Assembly (NCBI RefSeq): GCF_007748035.1
Contig: NZ_CP036278.1
Span: 3,038,001-3,102,000, forward strand
DNA length: 64,000 bases
Source of the DNA: Aeoliella mucimassa
GTDB taxonomy: Bacteria; Planctomycetota; Planctomycetia; Pirellulales; Lacipirellulaceae
Direction: 5' to 3'
This document shows positions 53,541 to 62,643 of the stretch, one piece after another; position 1 is the stretch's first letter, and each line of letters opens with the position of its first letter. A program made the translations under genes and the position numbers. The notes beneath the pieces are model-generated. The model searched no databases and was not told where the DNA came from. It saw nothing but the letters and a program-made list of their open reading frames with translations.

Positions 53541-55573
53541 GCTTGGGCGGTTCAGGCGGTGAAACCCCCCAAGCCTTACGGGGCGTCCTTCTGGGAAGCT
53601 TCGTCGCAATCGCGGGACAAGTCGCGGGCGACTGGTTGGCGAGCAACGCCCAACCGTAATAAGCGATGAGAGTGATCGAGAGCGGCAACAATGGGAAAGT
53701 CCCCTTCGCGAGGCAGGCCGTTCGCTCGCGGAAAGGTCAGGCGGTAACCCTTTCCGCGAGCGACGAAGGCCAATGTTTGCCGTTGTGTAGGAGTGACTGT
53801 TGGCGTGAGTTGCACCAGCGATGGGAATCTCGGCGGTTGAGTATCTCGTAAACTGCAAGCGGTCGGCGAAATACTCCCAAACAGTGCGAAGCTGGGAGAA
53901 ACAGCCCCCGAACCCGGACAGGCCAGGCGGTTTACCTGTCCGGGTTCGGTGTGGGCCTGCTAGTGAGCGTTGATTCTCCACGGTATATAAAAGCCCATCA
54001 GCCCGGGCAGGCCAGGCGGTTTACCTGTCCGGGCTGATAAGGCCAGCTTGGTCTGGTCGACCACCTGTCGGTCGTTGAATTGTTTAAGGCGGGCCTTGGT
54101 CCGAACGAGCCAGGCGGTAAACTCGTTCGGACCTTGTAGGCCAGCTTGGCTGGGTGGCACAGCTCCGGATCAGGTGAGCCAGGCGGTTTACTCACCTGAT
54201 CCGATGGAGCCAGCTTGGTTTGTCTCACGCCCGCCGGTCGTTGATTCGTTTTAAAGCGGGCCTTGGTTCGAACGAGCCAGGCGGTAAACTCGTTCGAACC
54301 TTGTAGGCCAGCTTGGCTGGGTTAAGCCCGGCCCTGACTCGGACAGGCCAGGCGGTTTACCTGTCCGAGTCGTAGAGGCCAGCTTGGTTTGGTTAAGTTG
54401 CCTCTTCACTGTTCCGGCCGATTTCAGGCCTCAGATTCGGGCAGGCCAGGCGGTGTACCTGCCCGAATCGGTGGAGGCCAGCTTGGTTCACGTCGCTCCA
54501 TCCAGCTTGATTCGTCTAAGGCGGGCCTTGGTTCGAACGGGCCAGGCGGTTTACCCGTTCGAACCAATGAGGCCAGCTTGGTTTGGCTGTGGTCGCCAAA
54601 AGTTGTGTATCGAAGTTGCGAAGGCGGGCCTTGGTTCGGACGGGCCAGGCGGTTTACCCGTCCGAACCAATGAGGCCAGCTTGGTCTAGGTGACCACCCG
54701 AGGTCGTTGTGTCGTTGTCTTGTGTTAAGTCCGGCCCTGACTCGGACAGGCCAGGCGGTGTACCTGTCCGAGTCGTGTAGGCCAGCTTGGCTTGCTAAAG
54801 CCCGGCCTCAGTTCGAGTGAGCCAGGCGGTAAACTCACTCGAACTTGTGGAGGCCAGCTTGGTCTGGTCGACCACCTGTCGGTCGTTGATTCGTTTTAAG
54901 GCGGGCCTTGGTTCGAACGAGTCAGGCGGTAAACTCGTTCGAACCTTGTAGGCCAGCTTGGCTTGTTAAAGCCCGGCCTCAGTTCGAGTGAGCCAGGCGG
55001 TAAACTCACTCGAACTTGTGGAGGCCAGCTTGGTCTGGTTGACCGCCTGTCGGTCGTTGATTCGTTTTAAAGCGGGCCTTGGTCCGAACGAGCCAGGCGG
55101 TAAACTCGTTCGAACCTTGTAGGCCAGCTTGGCTTGGTTAAGCCCGGCCTCAGTTCGAGTGAGCCAGGCGGTAAACTCACTCGAACTTGTGGAGGCCAGC
55201 TTGGTCTGGTCGACCACCTGTCGGTCGTTGATTTGGTTTTAAGGCGGGCCTTGGTCCGAACGAGCCAGGCGGTAAACTCGTTCGAACCTTGTAGGCCAGC
55301 TTGGCTTGGTTAAGCCCGGCCTCAGTTCGAGTGAGCCAGGCGGTAAACTCACTCGAACTTGTGGAGGCCAGCTTGGTCTGGTCGACCGCCCGTTGGTCGT
55401 TGTTCGGTTTTAAGGCGGGCCTGACTCGGACAGGCCAGGCGGTTTACCTGTCCGAGTCATGAAGGCCAGCTTGGTTTGGTTCCGCCTGCGTCGCGTTTGT
55501 ATCTTGAAAGGCGGGCCTTGGTTCGGGTGGGCCAGGCGGTTTACCCACCCGAACCAGTGTGGCCAGCTTTGGA
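53541..55573. repeat. Array of 21 variable-stem hairpins with a conserved 12-nt loop
   Basis: Left arms begin at 53541, 53722, 53908, 53997, 54098, 54166, 54265, 54336, 54434, 54528, 54631, 54739, 54810, 54910, 54981, 55081, 55152, 55253, 55324, 55422 and 55519. Each has a 12-15 bp, mostly perfect stem and a 12-nt loop CCAGGCGGTTTA, CCAGGCGGTAAA or CCAGGCGGTGTA (the first two units deviate: CAGGCGGTGA and TCAGGCGGTAAC). At least eleven stem sequences occur, for example GACTCGGACAGG, GGTTCGAACGAG, AGTTCGAGTGAG and GGATCAGGTGAG; both arms change together. Most units also carry an outer GGCC before and GGCCAGCTT after the stem, and in units with an AAGC 5' of the first GGCC these could extend the pairing. 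Spacing (68-186 bp) is not a multiple of three and no frame is protein-like. Confidence 0.92.
54791..55375. repeat. Tandem ~171-bp two-hairpin units inside the array
   Basis: A unit holding one AGTTCGAGTGAG hairpin and one GGTYCGAACGAG hairpin starts at 54791, 54962, 55133 and 55305 (periods 171, 171 and 172 bp), the last copy being incomplete. The between-hairpin text (ACCACCTGTCGGTCGTTGAT and variants) is also repeated. This shows recent local duplication, in contrast to the diverged hairpins to the left. Confidence 0.88.
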
Positions 55574-55584
55574 GGAACTACAAT

Positions 55585-57021
55585 TTAGTGGCTGCCGTAG
55601 GCTTGCATGCCATGCTCACTGATATCGAGACCAGCTTGCTCTTCCTCAGCCGTGACTCGCAGGATGCCAGCCGCTTTGAGGATGGTGAACAAGATGAACA
55701 TGGTTACAAAGGACCAACCGCAGATCACTGCAGTGCTAAAGGCTTGAACACCAAGGCTGCCGTGGCCGAAGACACCGATGGCCAAGCAACCCCACATGCC
55801 GCAGAGACCGTGAACAGGCCAGGCACCGACAGGATCGTCGATCTTAAGCTTGTCGAGCATCATGATGCCGAGGATCACGAGGACACCAGCGATGCCACCA
55901 ACCAGCATGGCTTGCCAGTCGGTCATGCAGTCGCAGCAGGCGGTGATGCCGACCAGACCGCCGAGGATGCCGTTGAGGCCCATCGACAGGTCGGGCTTGC
56001 CGAACATTACCCAGCTCAGCAGGGTCGCTACCAAACCACCCGCACCAGCGGCCAGAGTAGTAGTCACTGCACAGTGCATGGTCATGTCGATATCGCCAGT
56101 GCCTTGGAAGGCCAGTTGGCTACCGGGGTTAAAGCCGTACCAACCGAACCACAGGATGAACACACCGAGGCCAGCCAGTGTGATGTTGTGACCAGGGACC
56201 GGAACCGATTTGCCATCGACAAAGCGTCCGATACGCGGGCCGAGCACCAAGGCACCAGCCAGACCAGCAAAGCCACCCACACCATGCACCACAGCCGATC
56301 CAGCGAAATCGGCAAAACCCATTTGGTCGAGCCAACCACCGCCCCACTTCCACATACCGCTTACGGGGTACACAAAAGCGGTCAAAATCGCACTGTAAAT
56401 CAGGTAAGCACCAACCTTCATGCGACCAGCTACAGCACCCGAAACAATCGTGGCTGCCGTCGCTGCAAAAACAGCTTGGAAGAACCAGTCGGTTTCAGGG
56501 CTGAATGTACGACCGGGATCCAGTTTGTAATCATTCAGACCAATGCCGCCGAAGGCTCCATACTTGTTGGCTTCCTTCACTTCAGCAATCTGCTCATCCG
56601 TCATATCAGCGAACTGATCTGTGAACTTCGCATAATTGAATGGGTACATTATCCCGAAACCAATTGTGAAGAACAGCAGAACGCCGATACAAATATCCAT
56701 CGAGTTCTTGAACAAGATGTTGATTGCATTCTTCGACGAGTTGAAACCGCATTCGACCATCGCGAAACCGGCTTGCATGAAGAACACCAGCACGGCAGCA
56801 ATAAACAACACGGCGTTGTCTAAAGCGTAACCAACTCCAAGGTCTTCTGCAGGAGCTTCATCTTCCGGGGCCGCGTCGTCGGCGGTAGTCTCGGCCGATT
56901 CGGCAGCAGGAGTCTCTGCATCACCTTCTTGCGCCCAGCTAATGCTGGGGGCAGCTACAAGAGCAAGCACGCTGGCGAGCATAAGCACGCCGGCAACTCG
57001 CTGAAAACTGAGCCAATTCAT
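55585..57021 (-). CDS. amt: Ammonium transporter (Amt family)
   Basis: 478-residue Amt/MEP channel. Signal peptide (about 1-28, ending SISWA), an acidic periplasmic segment (about 30-55), then eleven hydrophobic helices. Pore His residues are in SAVVHGVGGFAGLAGAL and WPVHGLCGMWGCLAIGVF; the helix GVFILWFGWYGFNPGS is typical. ATG at 57021 has AAAGGTG eight bases upstream; a longer frame upstream is not protein-like. A sigma-54 promoter lies about 175 bp before the start. The hairpin array begins 11 bp past its stop. No PII gene is adjacent. Confidence 0.96.
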   Translation of the reverse strand: MNWLSFQRVAGVLMLASVLALVAAPSISWAQEGDAETPAAESAETTADDAAPEDEAPAEDLGVGYALDNAVLFIAAVLVFFMQAGFAMVECGFNSSKNAINILFKNSMDICIGVLLFFTIGFGIMYPFNYAKFTDQFADMTDEQIAEVKEANKYGAFGGIGLNDYKLDPGRTFSPETDWFFQAVFAATAATIVSGAVAGRMKVGAYLIYSAILTAFVYPVSGMWKWGGGWLDQMGFADFAGSAVVHGVGGFAGLAGALVLGPRIGRFVDGKSVPVPGHNITLAGLGVFILWFGWYGFNPGSQLAFQGTGDIDMTMHCAVTTTLAAGAGGLVATLLSWVMFGKPDLSMGLNGILGGLVGITACCDCMTDWQAMLVGGIAGVLVILGIMMLDKLKIDDPVGAWPVHGLCGMWGCLAIGVFGHGSLGVQAFSTAVICGWSFVTMFILFTILKAAGILRVTAEEEQAGLDISEHGMQAYGSH

Positions 57022-57502
57022 CAATTCGCACCTTTGATAAGTCAGAAGGAAATCAAAGCTCGGCGGGCTGTCATTCACTGTTCCACCCACAGCCTGCTGA
57101 GCCGCTGTCCCCGTTGGACAGTCTTGGTCTCGAGCAACCTTGGAATCACGATCTCTCGCGCCGGCCTGCTGCTCGAAGCTTGATTTGCTAGCGATCCATC
57201 GGAAATGCAACGACCGTGCCAGTTGTTCGTGAGGCACCTGCCCTATGTGCTGTAAGTGCTTGCAGTAAAAGAAGTTATAAAATATCTAAAGTTTCTTTCG
57301 CTCCCTGCCGAGGCACGCCTGCCTGCGATCTGTGCACTGATTGCGGGCAGAGTGGGCCGAGATTTCAGGCAGGTGGATAACCGGTAGATTCCGGATATGC
57401 GGCGGAAGATAGACAGATGCCTAGAATCGCAGCATGCGAGCGCGAGAAGTGCGCAGTAAGGCATCTGTCGATGGCAAGATTGATTGCGCCAGCCAGAGTG
57501 GC
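57022..57502. other. 481-bp leader and promoter region of amt
   Basis: Between ftsY and amt on the minus strand. It contains the sigma-54 promoter (57206-57221) and a 12-bp hairpin with two G-U pairs (57319-57330 with 57339-57350) that may end the ftsY transcript. No clear NtrC-type dyad (TGCACC-N5-GGTGCA) was found upstream of the promoter. Confidence 0.55.
57206..57221 (-). promoter_or_regulatory. Sigma-54 (-24/-12) promoter of amt
   Basis: Reads TGGCACG-GTCG-TTGCA on the minus strand, an exact match to the RpoN consensus TGGCACG-N4-TTGCW. It predicts transcription starting near 57195, giving a leader of about 175 nt before amt, and nitrogen-limitation control through an NtrC-type activator. 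Confidence 0.85.
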
Positions 57503-58429
57503 TTAGCCGCCGAGTTCTTCGTCGAACATCTCGTCGACGAACTTATCGGGATTGAACAGCACCAGGTCCTCGTGCTGCTCGCCGAAGCCGATGTATTTGA
57601 CCGGCAAGCCAATCTGCTGGCGGATGGCCACCACGACGCCACCCTTGGCGGTGCCGTCGAGCTTGGCCAGCACGATGCCGGTGCAGCCGGCCGCTTCGGC
57701 GAAGTTGTTGGCCTGGCTGATGCCGTTCTGCCCGGTGGTCGCATCGAGCACCAGCAGGGCTTCGTGCGGGGCCTCGGGGATTTGCTTGCGGATCGAGTCG
57801 CGGATCTTCGTCAGCTCGCTCATCAGGTTCTTCTGCGTTTGCAGGCGACCTGCGGTGTCGACAATGCAGACCTCGATGTTGTTATTCAGGGCGTATTCCA
57901 CCGCCTGGTAGGCTACCGTGGCCGGGTGCGAGCCCTCGGGCCCTTTCACGCACTCCACGCCTAGGCGGTCGGCCCAGATGCCAAGCTGCTCGACAGCCGC
58001 CGCGCGGAAGGTGTCGCCCGCTCCGAGCACGACCGACTTGCCCTGCCCTTTGAACATGCAGGCGAGCTTGGCGATCGAGGTGGTCTTGCCCGCCCCGTTC
58101 ACGCCGCACACCATGATCACGGTCGGGCCGCTGGCCGCGTAGGTAATCGGCGATTCGTCCTGCGCCATCAGCTCTTTGAGCTTGGTTTTCAGCACGTCAA
58201 TCACATCGGTCATGTGTACCACGCGGCCCCGCATATTCTTGGCCACCTCGGCCACGAGTTCCTCGGTGGGGTCGTAACCCATGTCGGTCTTGAACAGGAT
58301 CGCCCGCAGGTCGTCGAGGAAGTCCTCGTCGATCAGCCGTCCTTCGCTCTTGAACAGGTCGCGAACGTCGGTGTTGAGGACCTGGCTGGTCTTCTTGAGG
58401 CCTTGGCGGATGCGATCGAAGAGACCCAT
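57503..58429 (-). CDS. ftsY: Signal recognition particle receptor FtsY
   Basis: SRP-family GTPase that docks ribosome-SRP complexes at the membrane. N-domain (about 1-90), then G-domain with G1 CGVNGAGKTTSIAKLA, GDTFRAAAVEQL, G3 VDTAGRLQTQ and G4 AKLDGTAKGG. At 308 residues it lacks the long acidic A-domain of E. coli FtsY. Third gene of a ribH-nusB-ftsY group. Confidence 0.97.
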   Translation of the reverse strand: MGLFDRIRQGLKKTSQVLNTDVRDLFKSEGRLIDEDFLDDLRAILFKTDMGYDPTEELVAEVAKNMRGRVVHMTDVIDVLKTKLKELMAQDESPITYAASGPTVIMVCGVNGAGKTTSIAKLACMFKGQGKSVVLGAGDTFRAAAVEQLGIWADRLGVECVKGPEGSHPATVAYQAVEYALNNNIEVCIVDTAGRLQTQKNLMSELTKIRDSIRKQIPEAPHEALLVLDATTGQNGISQANNFAEAAGCTGIVLAKLDGTAKGGVVVAIRQQIGLPVKYIGFGEQHEDLVLFNPDKFVDEMFDEELGG

Positions 58430-58529
58430 GGGGGCGTGCCTGCGGTTGGAGGGCGGAAATATTGCGGGGAGCCCCTCGATTCTAAAGGGGACGGGCGGCA
58501 GCGAAAAGGCGGACCATCGGCGGCCGGAG

Positions 58530-58976
58530 TTACTCGGCCGGCTTGTCGCTCGGCTGCGAGTTGGCGGTGACCGAGCCTTTGCCGGTGCGGACTTTGTCGA
58601 GGATGCCGTTGACGAACTGGGCCGAGTTGGCGTTGCCGAACCGTTTGGCCAGCTCGACCGCCTCGTTAATCACGACGCGATAAGGCGTTTCGGTGTACAG
58701 CAGCTCGTAAGCTCCCAGACGCAGTACGTTGCGATCGGTCGACGCCATGCGACCGACGGTCCAGTTCTGGGCCACGTTGTTCAGCTGGTCGTCGATTTCC
58801 CTTTGTCTACGCCGGACGCCGAGGATCAGCGACAGGCAAAAGTCCTCCATTTTCTCCGATTTCAGCCGCGATTGCACGAAGCTGGTGAGCGCCTCGGCGG
58901 TGTCGCGCGGATTCACATCGTCCTCGAACAGGATCTGCAGGGCGACTTCGCGGGCACGGCTACGACGGGAGGGCAT
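58530..58976 (-). CDS. nusB: Transcription antitermination factor NusB
   Basis: 148-residue all-helical RNA-binding protein that binds boxA with NusE/S10 in rRNA antitermination. [19 protein letters not shown] at the start and [30 protein letters not shown] at the end are characteristic. Between ribH and ftsY. Confidence 0.96.
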   Translation of the reverse strand: MPSRRSRAREVALQILFEDDVNPRDTAEALTSFVQSRLKSEKMEDFCLSLILGVRRRQREIDDQLNNVAQNWTVGRMASTDRNVLRLGAYELLYTETPYRVVINEAVELAKRFGNANSAQFVNGILDKVRTGKGSVTANSQPSDKPAE

Positions 58977-59082
58977 GGCGGAGGGGCAACGCGGTTAGGC
59001 GTCGGCATGGGAGCGTGGGAAAACAGTCTATTATGGACTAGCAACGCCGATTCGAGAAGGACTTGAATCGGCCGGTTTTGCG

Positions 59083-59574
59083 TTACTCGCCGGCTTCGAG
59101 CAGGCCGACGTCGAGCGCCCCGAGCAGACCAATCATCTGCAGCGCTGCCTCGGCACACTCGCTACCTTTGTTGCCGACGTTGCCGCCGGAGCGGTGGATG
59201 GCCTGCTCGAGCGAATTGCAGGTAAGCACCCCGAATAGCACGGGCAGGTCGAATTCCAGGGCGATATCGAGCATCGCCAGGCTCACGCCGCGGTTGATGT
59301 GCTGATCGTGCGAGGTCTCGCCGCGGATGACCGCCCCCAGGCAGATAACTGCTGCGTAGTTGCCGGTCTCGGCCAGCCGCATGGCCACGAGGGGAATCTC
59401 CCACGCGCCTGGCACCCAGGCGACGTCGATCTGGTTGTCGGCGATGCCCTGCTCGGTGAGCGTGCCGACTGCCCCATCGAGCAGTTTCTGGGTGATGTTT
59501 TTGTTCCACTCGGCGACAACAATCGCGACGCGGGCGTCGGCCGGTGGTTGGGCGGGCTGAATGATATTCGGCAT
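59083..59574 (-). CDS. ribH: 6,7-dimethyl-8-ribityllumazine synthase
   Basis: Penultimate enzyme of riboflavin synthesis. 163 residues with VAIVVAEWNKNIT, WVPGAWEIPL, CLGAVIRGETSHDQHI (catalytic His) and LPVLFGVLTCNSLEQAI. ATG at 59574 gives the family length; an in-frame ATG 18 codons upstream also lacks a clear ribosome site, so the start is not certain. Confidence 0.95.
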   Translation of the reverse strand: MPNIIQPAQPPADARVAIVVAEWNKNITQKLLDGAVGTLTEQGIADNQIDVAWVPGAWEIPLVAMRLAETGNYAAVICLGAVIRGETSHDQHINRGVSLAMLDIALEFDLPVLFGVLTCNSLEQAIHRSGGNVGNKGSECAEAALQMIGLLGALDVGLLEAGE

Positions 59575-59714
59575 GTGCAAGCTGGCTGTAACGGGGATAG
59601 TGGGATCGCAAACTCCCATTGTCGCCAATTGTCAGCCGCCGAGAAGGGGCAGCGCGCCGGCCACGTGCCCTGCCCCATCTACGTCATAAGACTGTTCATT
59701 TGTTAGATCGCCTG

Positions 59715-60425
59715 TTAACCCTTGCGGAACAGGAAGACTTCGTTCGTAGATGCGAACGAAAGTTGATGCTCGATGATCTTCTCAGGGCCAAAGTCCTGCG
59801 CGCGTATCACCTTGCTAGAGAATCCGGCCTGGTGGAAGCGATCGACAATGTCCATGCCGTACAAGCGGACGTGATCGGGCTGGTAGAACACCCGCAGGCG
59901 GTCGGCTTCGCTTTGGATCGAGAAGTCCTCGTAGGTCTCTTCCCGCCAGATCGGCACCTGCACGAAAGCAACTCCCCCGGGCTTGAGAACACGAAACATT
60001 TCAGCAATGGCCAGATCGTCGCGCTCCACGTGTTCCAGCACGTGTGAAATCCAAATGAGTGTCTTGCTATTGTCCTCAAGTTCCAGTGCGGTGACATCCA
60101 TTTTAGCCATCGCATTGTTGTAGTAATCGATGCTCAGGTAGTCGCCCGCCTTGCTCCGCAGGAAGTGCTCGATCTGTTTCTCGGGAGCCACGTGCAGCAC
60201 TTGCGAGTAGTCGAGATCGGGTTGCGAAGTAGCGGTCAGATAGGCCAAGCGATGGCGCTCGAGCGACCGACAGTTCGGGCAACTGCTATCGAAGCGAATT
60301 TTGTTCTGTGCGCCGCCGTAGGTGAATTGTCTCCCAGTCCACGAGCAGAGCGGACAGGTGCGTTTGCTCGCGGGACCTTTGCCGAGAATCGTCTTCAGAA
60401 AGTGTTTGAAATTCGCTGCTGCCAT
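59715..60425 (-). CDS. Class I SAM-dependent methyltransferase with Cys-rich N-terminus
   Basis: 236 residues. A zinc-ribbon-like start (CPLCSWTGRQF ... SSCPNCRSLERHR) precedes a degenerate Rossmann methyltransferase domain (VLHVAPEKQIEHFL; LSIDYYN; LIWISHVLEHVERDDLAIAE; RVLKPGGVAFVQVPI). This C4-plus-methyltransferase layout is common among proteins near polysaccharide genes. The substrate is unknown. ATG at 60425. Confidence 0.85.
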   Translation of the reverse strand: MAAANFKHFLKTILGKGPASKRTCPLCSWTGRQFTYGGAQNKIRFDSSCPNCRSLERHRLAYLTATSQPDLDYSQVLHVAPEKQIEHFLRSKAGDYLSIDYYNNAMAKMDVTALELEDNSKTLIWISHVLEHVERDDLAIAEMFRVLKPGGVAFVQVPIWREETYEDFSIQSEADRLRVFYQPDHVRLYGMDIVDRFHQAGFSSKVIRAQDFGPEKIIEHQLSFASTNEVFLFRKG

Positions 60426-60760
60426 TCGAGTTTTCCGGTCAACAATCGTGCTGGATGAATAATGGAGTAGAACTTGCAACCGTTTGGCGAAGGATGCCGC
60501 GATGCCATTGGCAATGTTGGGCGAACCAAGGCTGGGAAAGTTCAATACTAGCAGTCGTTTCAGCCGGTGTCACGCTCCAGGAGAGTGGTTCCATACGGTC
60601 GCAGACAAATCGCCCCCATCAGACGATACGGCCGGCTTTTTCCGCCGTTGCAAGTGCTTTAGCCCGGATAATCGGTGAATTGGACTTGGCTGCCGATTGG
60701 ATTGGCAGCGGCAAGCCAGCCGTGCACACTTCGCCTGAGAACCGGTTTAGGAACCTTAAT
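60426..60760. other. 335-bp region between methyltransferase and IS copy 1
   Basis: No gene supported. A 106-codon plus-strand frame starts at 60455 and runs into the IS end, but it lacks a ribosome site and protein-like composition. The sequence carrying the insertion continues at 61805 and shows no obvious gene. Confidence 0.5.
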
Positions 60761-61795
60761 GGCCTTGTTGACTAACTCCACTCGAACTGTGGAAGCCCGA
60801 GTTGGGTGAATTGATTGATGATTTTACAGCGCAAGCGGGCTTCCGTTTGTTGGTTTTCGAATACTCGGTTTTTGAGATGGCTCCCAAAGCTTTGTTTCAC
60901 TCGGTACATGGTCGTTTCCGCCAAGCTTCTACGATGATAGCCCACTTCCTCTTTCCAACTCCTACGCCCCTTGCGTCGAATCTGACGAATTGCCTCGTCC
61001 CGGGGCAAAGGCTCCTCCGCAGAGTTGCCATGTTGTTTGATCTTGGCGTTGTGCTGCGGCGGAATCACCGGCTCAATGCCTTCGGATTCCAGCCCTTCAT
61101 AAACCTTCCACTTGTCGTAACTACCGTCGCCGTGAAACTTTTTTACGGGCTGCTCCACCTGCTCCAGCATTTCGGGAACCGCATCGGCATCGTGGCAACT
61201 GTTCTCGGTCAAAATCTCCGCCACAATCTCGCGGGTGTCAGGATTCACCGACAAATGCAGCTTCCGCCATGTCCGCCGCTTCGACTTGCCATGCGTCCGC
61301 ATCTTCCATTCGCCCTCGCCAAACACTTTCATGCCGGTGCTATCCACCACGATATCGATGTCGCCCCTCTTGTTAGCGATATCGAGCGAAACATTCAGCT
61401 TGCTGGCTCGCTTGGCGAGCGAAGAATAATTGGGAATCGCTGCCTCGACGCCCAACATCGCCACCAGCGAGCGGCCGAATCCCTCAGTCTGCCGATAGGG
61501 AAGTTTCAGCAGTTCGCGAATCGTCAGCAAGCACTCGATCGCCGTATCGCTGAAGACAAAAGGGCGACCGACTTTTGTCTGGTCGTTAGGATGTTCCCAG
61601 TTCTCCAACGCCTCGTCGCTAAACCAAATAGTGATGTTTCCACGCTCGATGAGCGACTTGTTATACTCCTTCCAGTTCGTGACTTTGTAGGTTCGTTTTT
61701 CTTTCGTAGCCATGTTCGATCTCCGTAAAAAAGGTACGTGGTTCCATTCCACGTTAGTTTTTACGGAGGTTTGTGACTAATTGTTCAACAAGGCC
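60761..61795 (-). mobile_element. IS5 family (IS903 group) insertion sequence, copy 1
   Basis: 1035 bp, terminal inverted repeats beginning GGCCTTGTTGA (close to the IS903 end GGCTTTGTTGA), flanked by a 9-bp target duplication AACCTTAAT at 60752-60760 and 61796-61804. Encodes one transposase on the minus strand. Identical in length and encoded protein to the copy at 62644-63678 and in inverted orientation to it. Confidence 0.95.
60772..61713 (-). CDS. IS5/IS903-type DDE transposase, copy 1
   Basis: 313 residues from the ATG at 61713 (GGAG seven bases upstream). DDE residues are probably Asp in IDIVVDSTGMKVFG, Asp in FHGDGSYDKW and Glu in RRSLAETTMYRVK, the last matching the Y-x2-R-x6-K-type block of IS5. 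The frame is open 13 codons further upstream but that part overlaps the inverted repeat region. Intact, so probably active. Confidence 0.95.
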   Translation of the reverse strand: MATKEKRTYKVTNWKEYNKSLIERGNITIWFSDEALENWEHPNDQTKVGRPFVFSDTAIECLLTIRELLKLPYRQTEGFGRSLVAMLGVEAAIPNYSSLAKRASKLNVSLDIANKRGDIDIVVDSTGMKVFGEGEWKMRTHGKSKRRTWRKLHLSVNPDTREIVAEILTENSCHDADAVPEMLEQVEQPVKKFHGDGSYDKWKVYEGLESEGIEPVIPPQHNAKIKQHGNSAEEPLPRDEAIRQIRRKGRRSWKEEVGYHRRSLAETTMYRVKQSFGSHLKNRVFENQQTEARLRCKIINQFTQLGLPQFEWS

Positions 61796-61896
61796 AACCT
61801 TAATTGTCATCAGATGGTCTTGCTAGAAGCGACTAGGAACTGACCATCGCAAGACATCACGACTAGCAGAAATCCACCAGTCTAACTCCATTCCCC

Positions 61897-61924
61897 GCTA
61901 CTCCTCGTGTTAAAGAGGAGTAGC
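61897..61924. repeat. Perfect 10-bp hairpin upstream of the split beta-repeat gene
   Basis: GCTACTCCTC and GAGGAGTAGC around an 8-nt loop GTGTTAAA. No T-run follows, so a transcription terminator is unlikely; it lies 113 bp before the start of the interrupted gene in a 232-bp intergenic stretch (61805-62036). Confidence 0.6.
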
Positions 61925-62036
61925 AAGTCGGTAATCAGTTGCATCCCCACAATCATGGTTTGCGACTATACTGAACGGGTCCAATGCCGATCGCCCGCAC
62001 CCTCTTTTAGGAGTGCGACCCCAGGGGGCTAATACC

Positions 62037-62643
62037 ATGCTTTTCCGAACCGTCGCTTTGCTCTTAGCATCGTTCGCAATACCACTGCTGTCGCAAGCAG
62101 AGATAACGTGGAGCGGGGATATCGATCCGAGTGATCCGACAACGTGGGGGAGCAATGATATTGCATACATCGGCGGAGTTGGAGAAGGAACGATTGCTGT
62201 CGATGGCGGGAGTGAATTATTCTCGCATGATTCCTATCTCGGCTTAGAGCTTGGTTCCATGGGTACAGTAGTCATTTCTGGGGACGGTTCTCAATGGACC
62301 AATGCCGAGCGGTTTGTTGTTGGAATCTATGGAGACGGGGAGCTCCGAGTAAACTCAGGAGGAGAATTCTACAGTGAATATAGCTCTCTGGGGTCTCATC
62401 CCGGATCCTCAGGAGCAGTAACGATCTCTGGGGCTGACTCTATCTTTACGACTCATAGTTTTTCGGTAGGTGAATCTGGAAGCGGTGCTCTGCTGGTTGA
62501 GGAAGGGGGGAAGGTTGTTAGTGATTTCGTAGAAATTGGATGGACACCTACCTCCTCAGGCACGGCAACCATCACCGGCGTCGGTTCGCAGTTGATAACG
62601 ACTTCACTGAGGGTTGGGAATGGCCAGATTGACAATGGCTCAC
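62037..62643 (+). pseudogene. 5' part of a secreted beta-repeat protein gene split by IS copy 2
   Basis: About 202 codons: signal peptide (MLFRTVALLLASFAIPLLSQ) then repeated short beta-strand units of the type GxGxLxVxxGGxxxS (GDGELRVNSGGEFYSE, GSGALLVEEGGKVVSD), typical of right-handed beta-helix or autotransporter-like passengers in planctomycetes. The reading frame is broken at 62643 by IS copy 2 and resumes at 63688. The alternative GTG start at 62013 is less likely. Confidence 0.85.

Noticed and set aside
53508-55217. Open reading frames across the hairpin array
   Set aside because: Unit spacing is not a multiple of three, the predicted peptides shift frame between units, and there are no ribosome sites; openness comes from the repeated GC-rich text.
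53541-55573. CRISPR array, integron attC array or tRNA cluster in the hairpin region
   Set aside because: No constant direct repeat with unique spacers, no cas genes; no attC core sites, integrase or cassette genes; the GGTTCGAA segments resemble T-arms but there is no acceptor stem, D-arm or anticodon arm.
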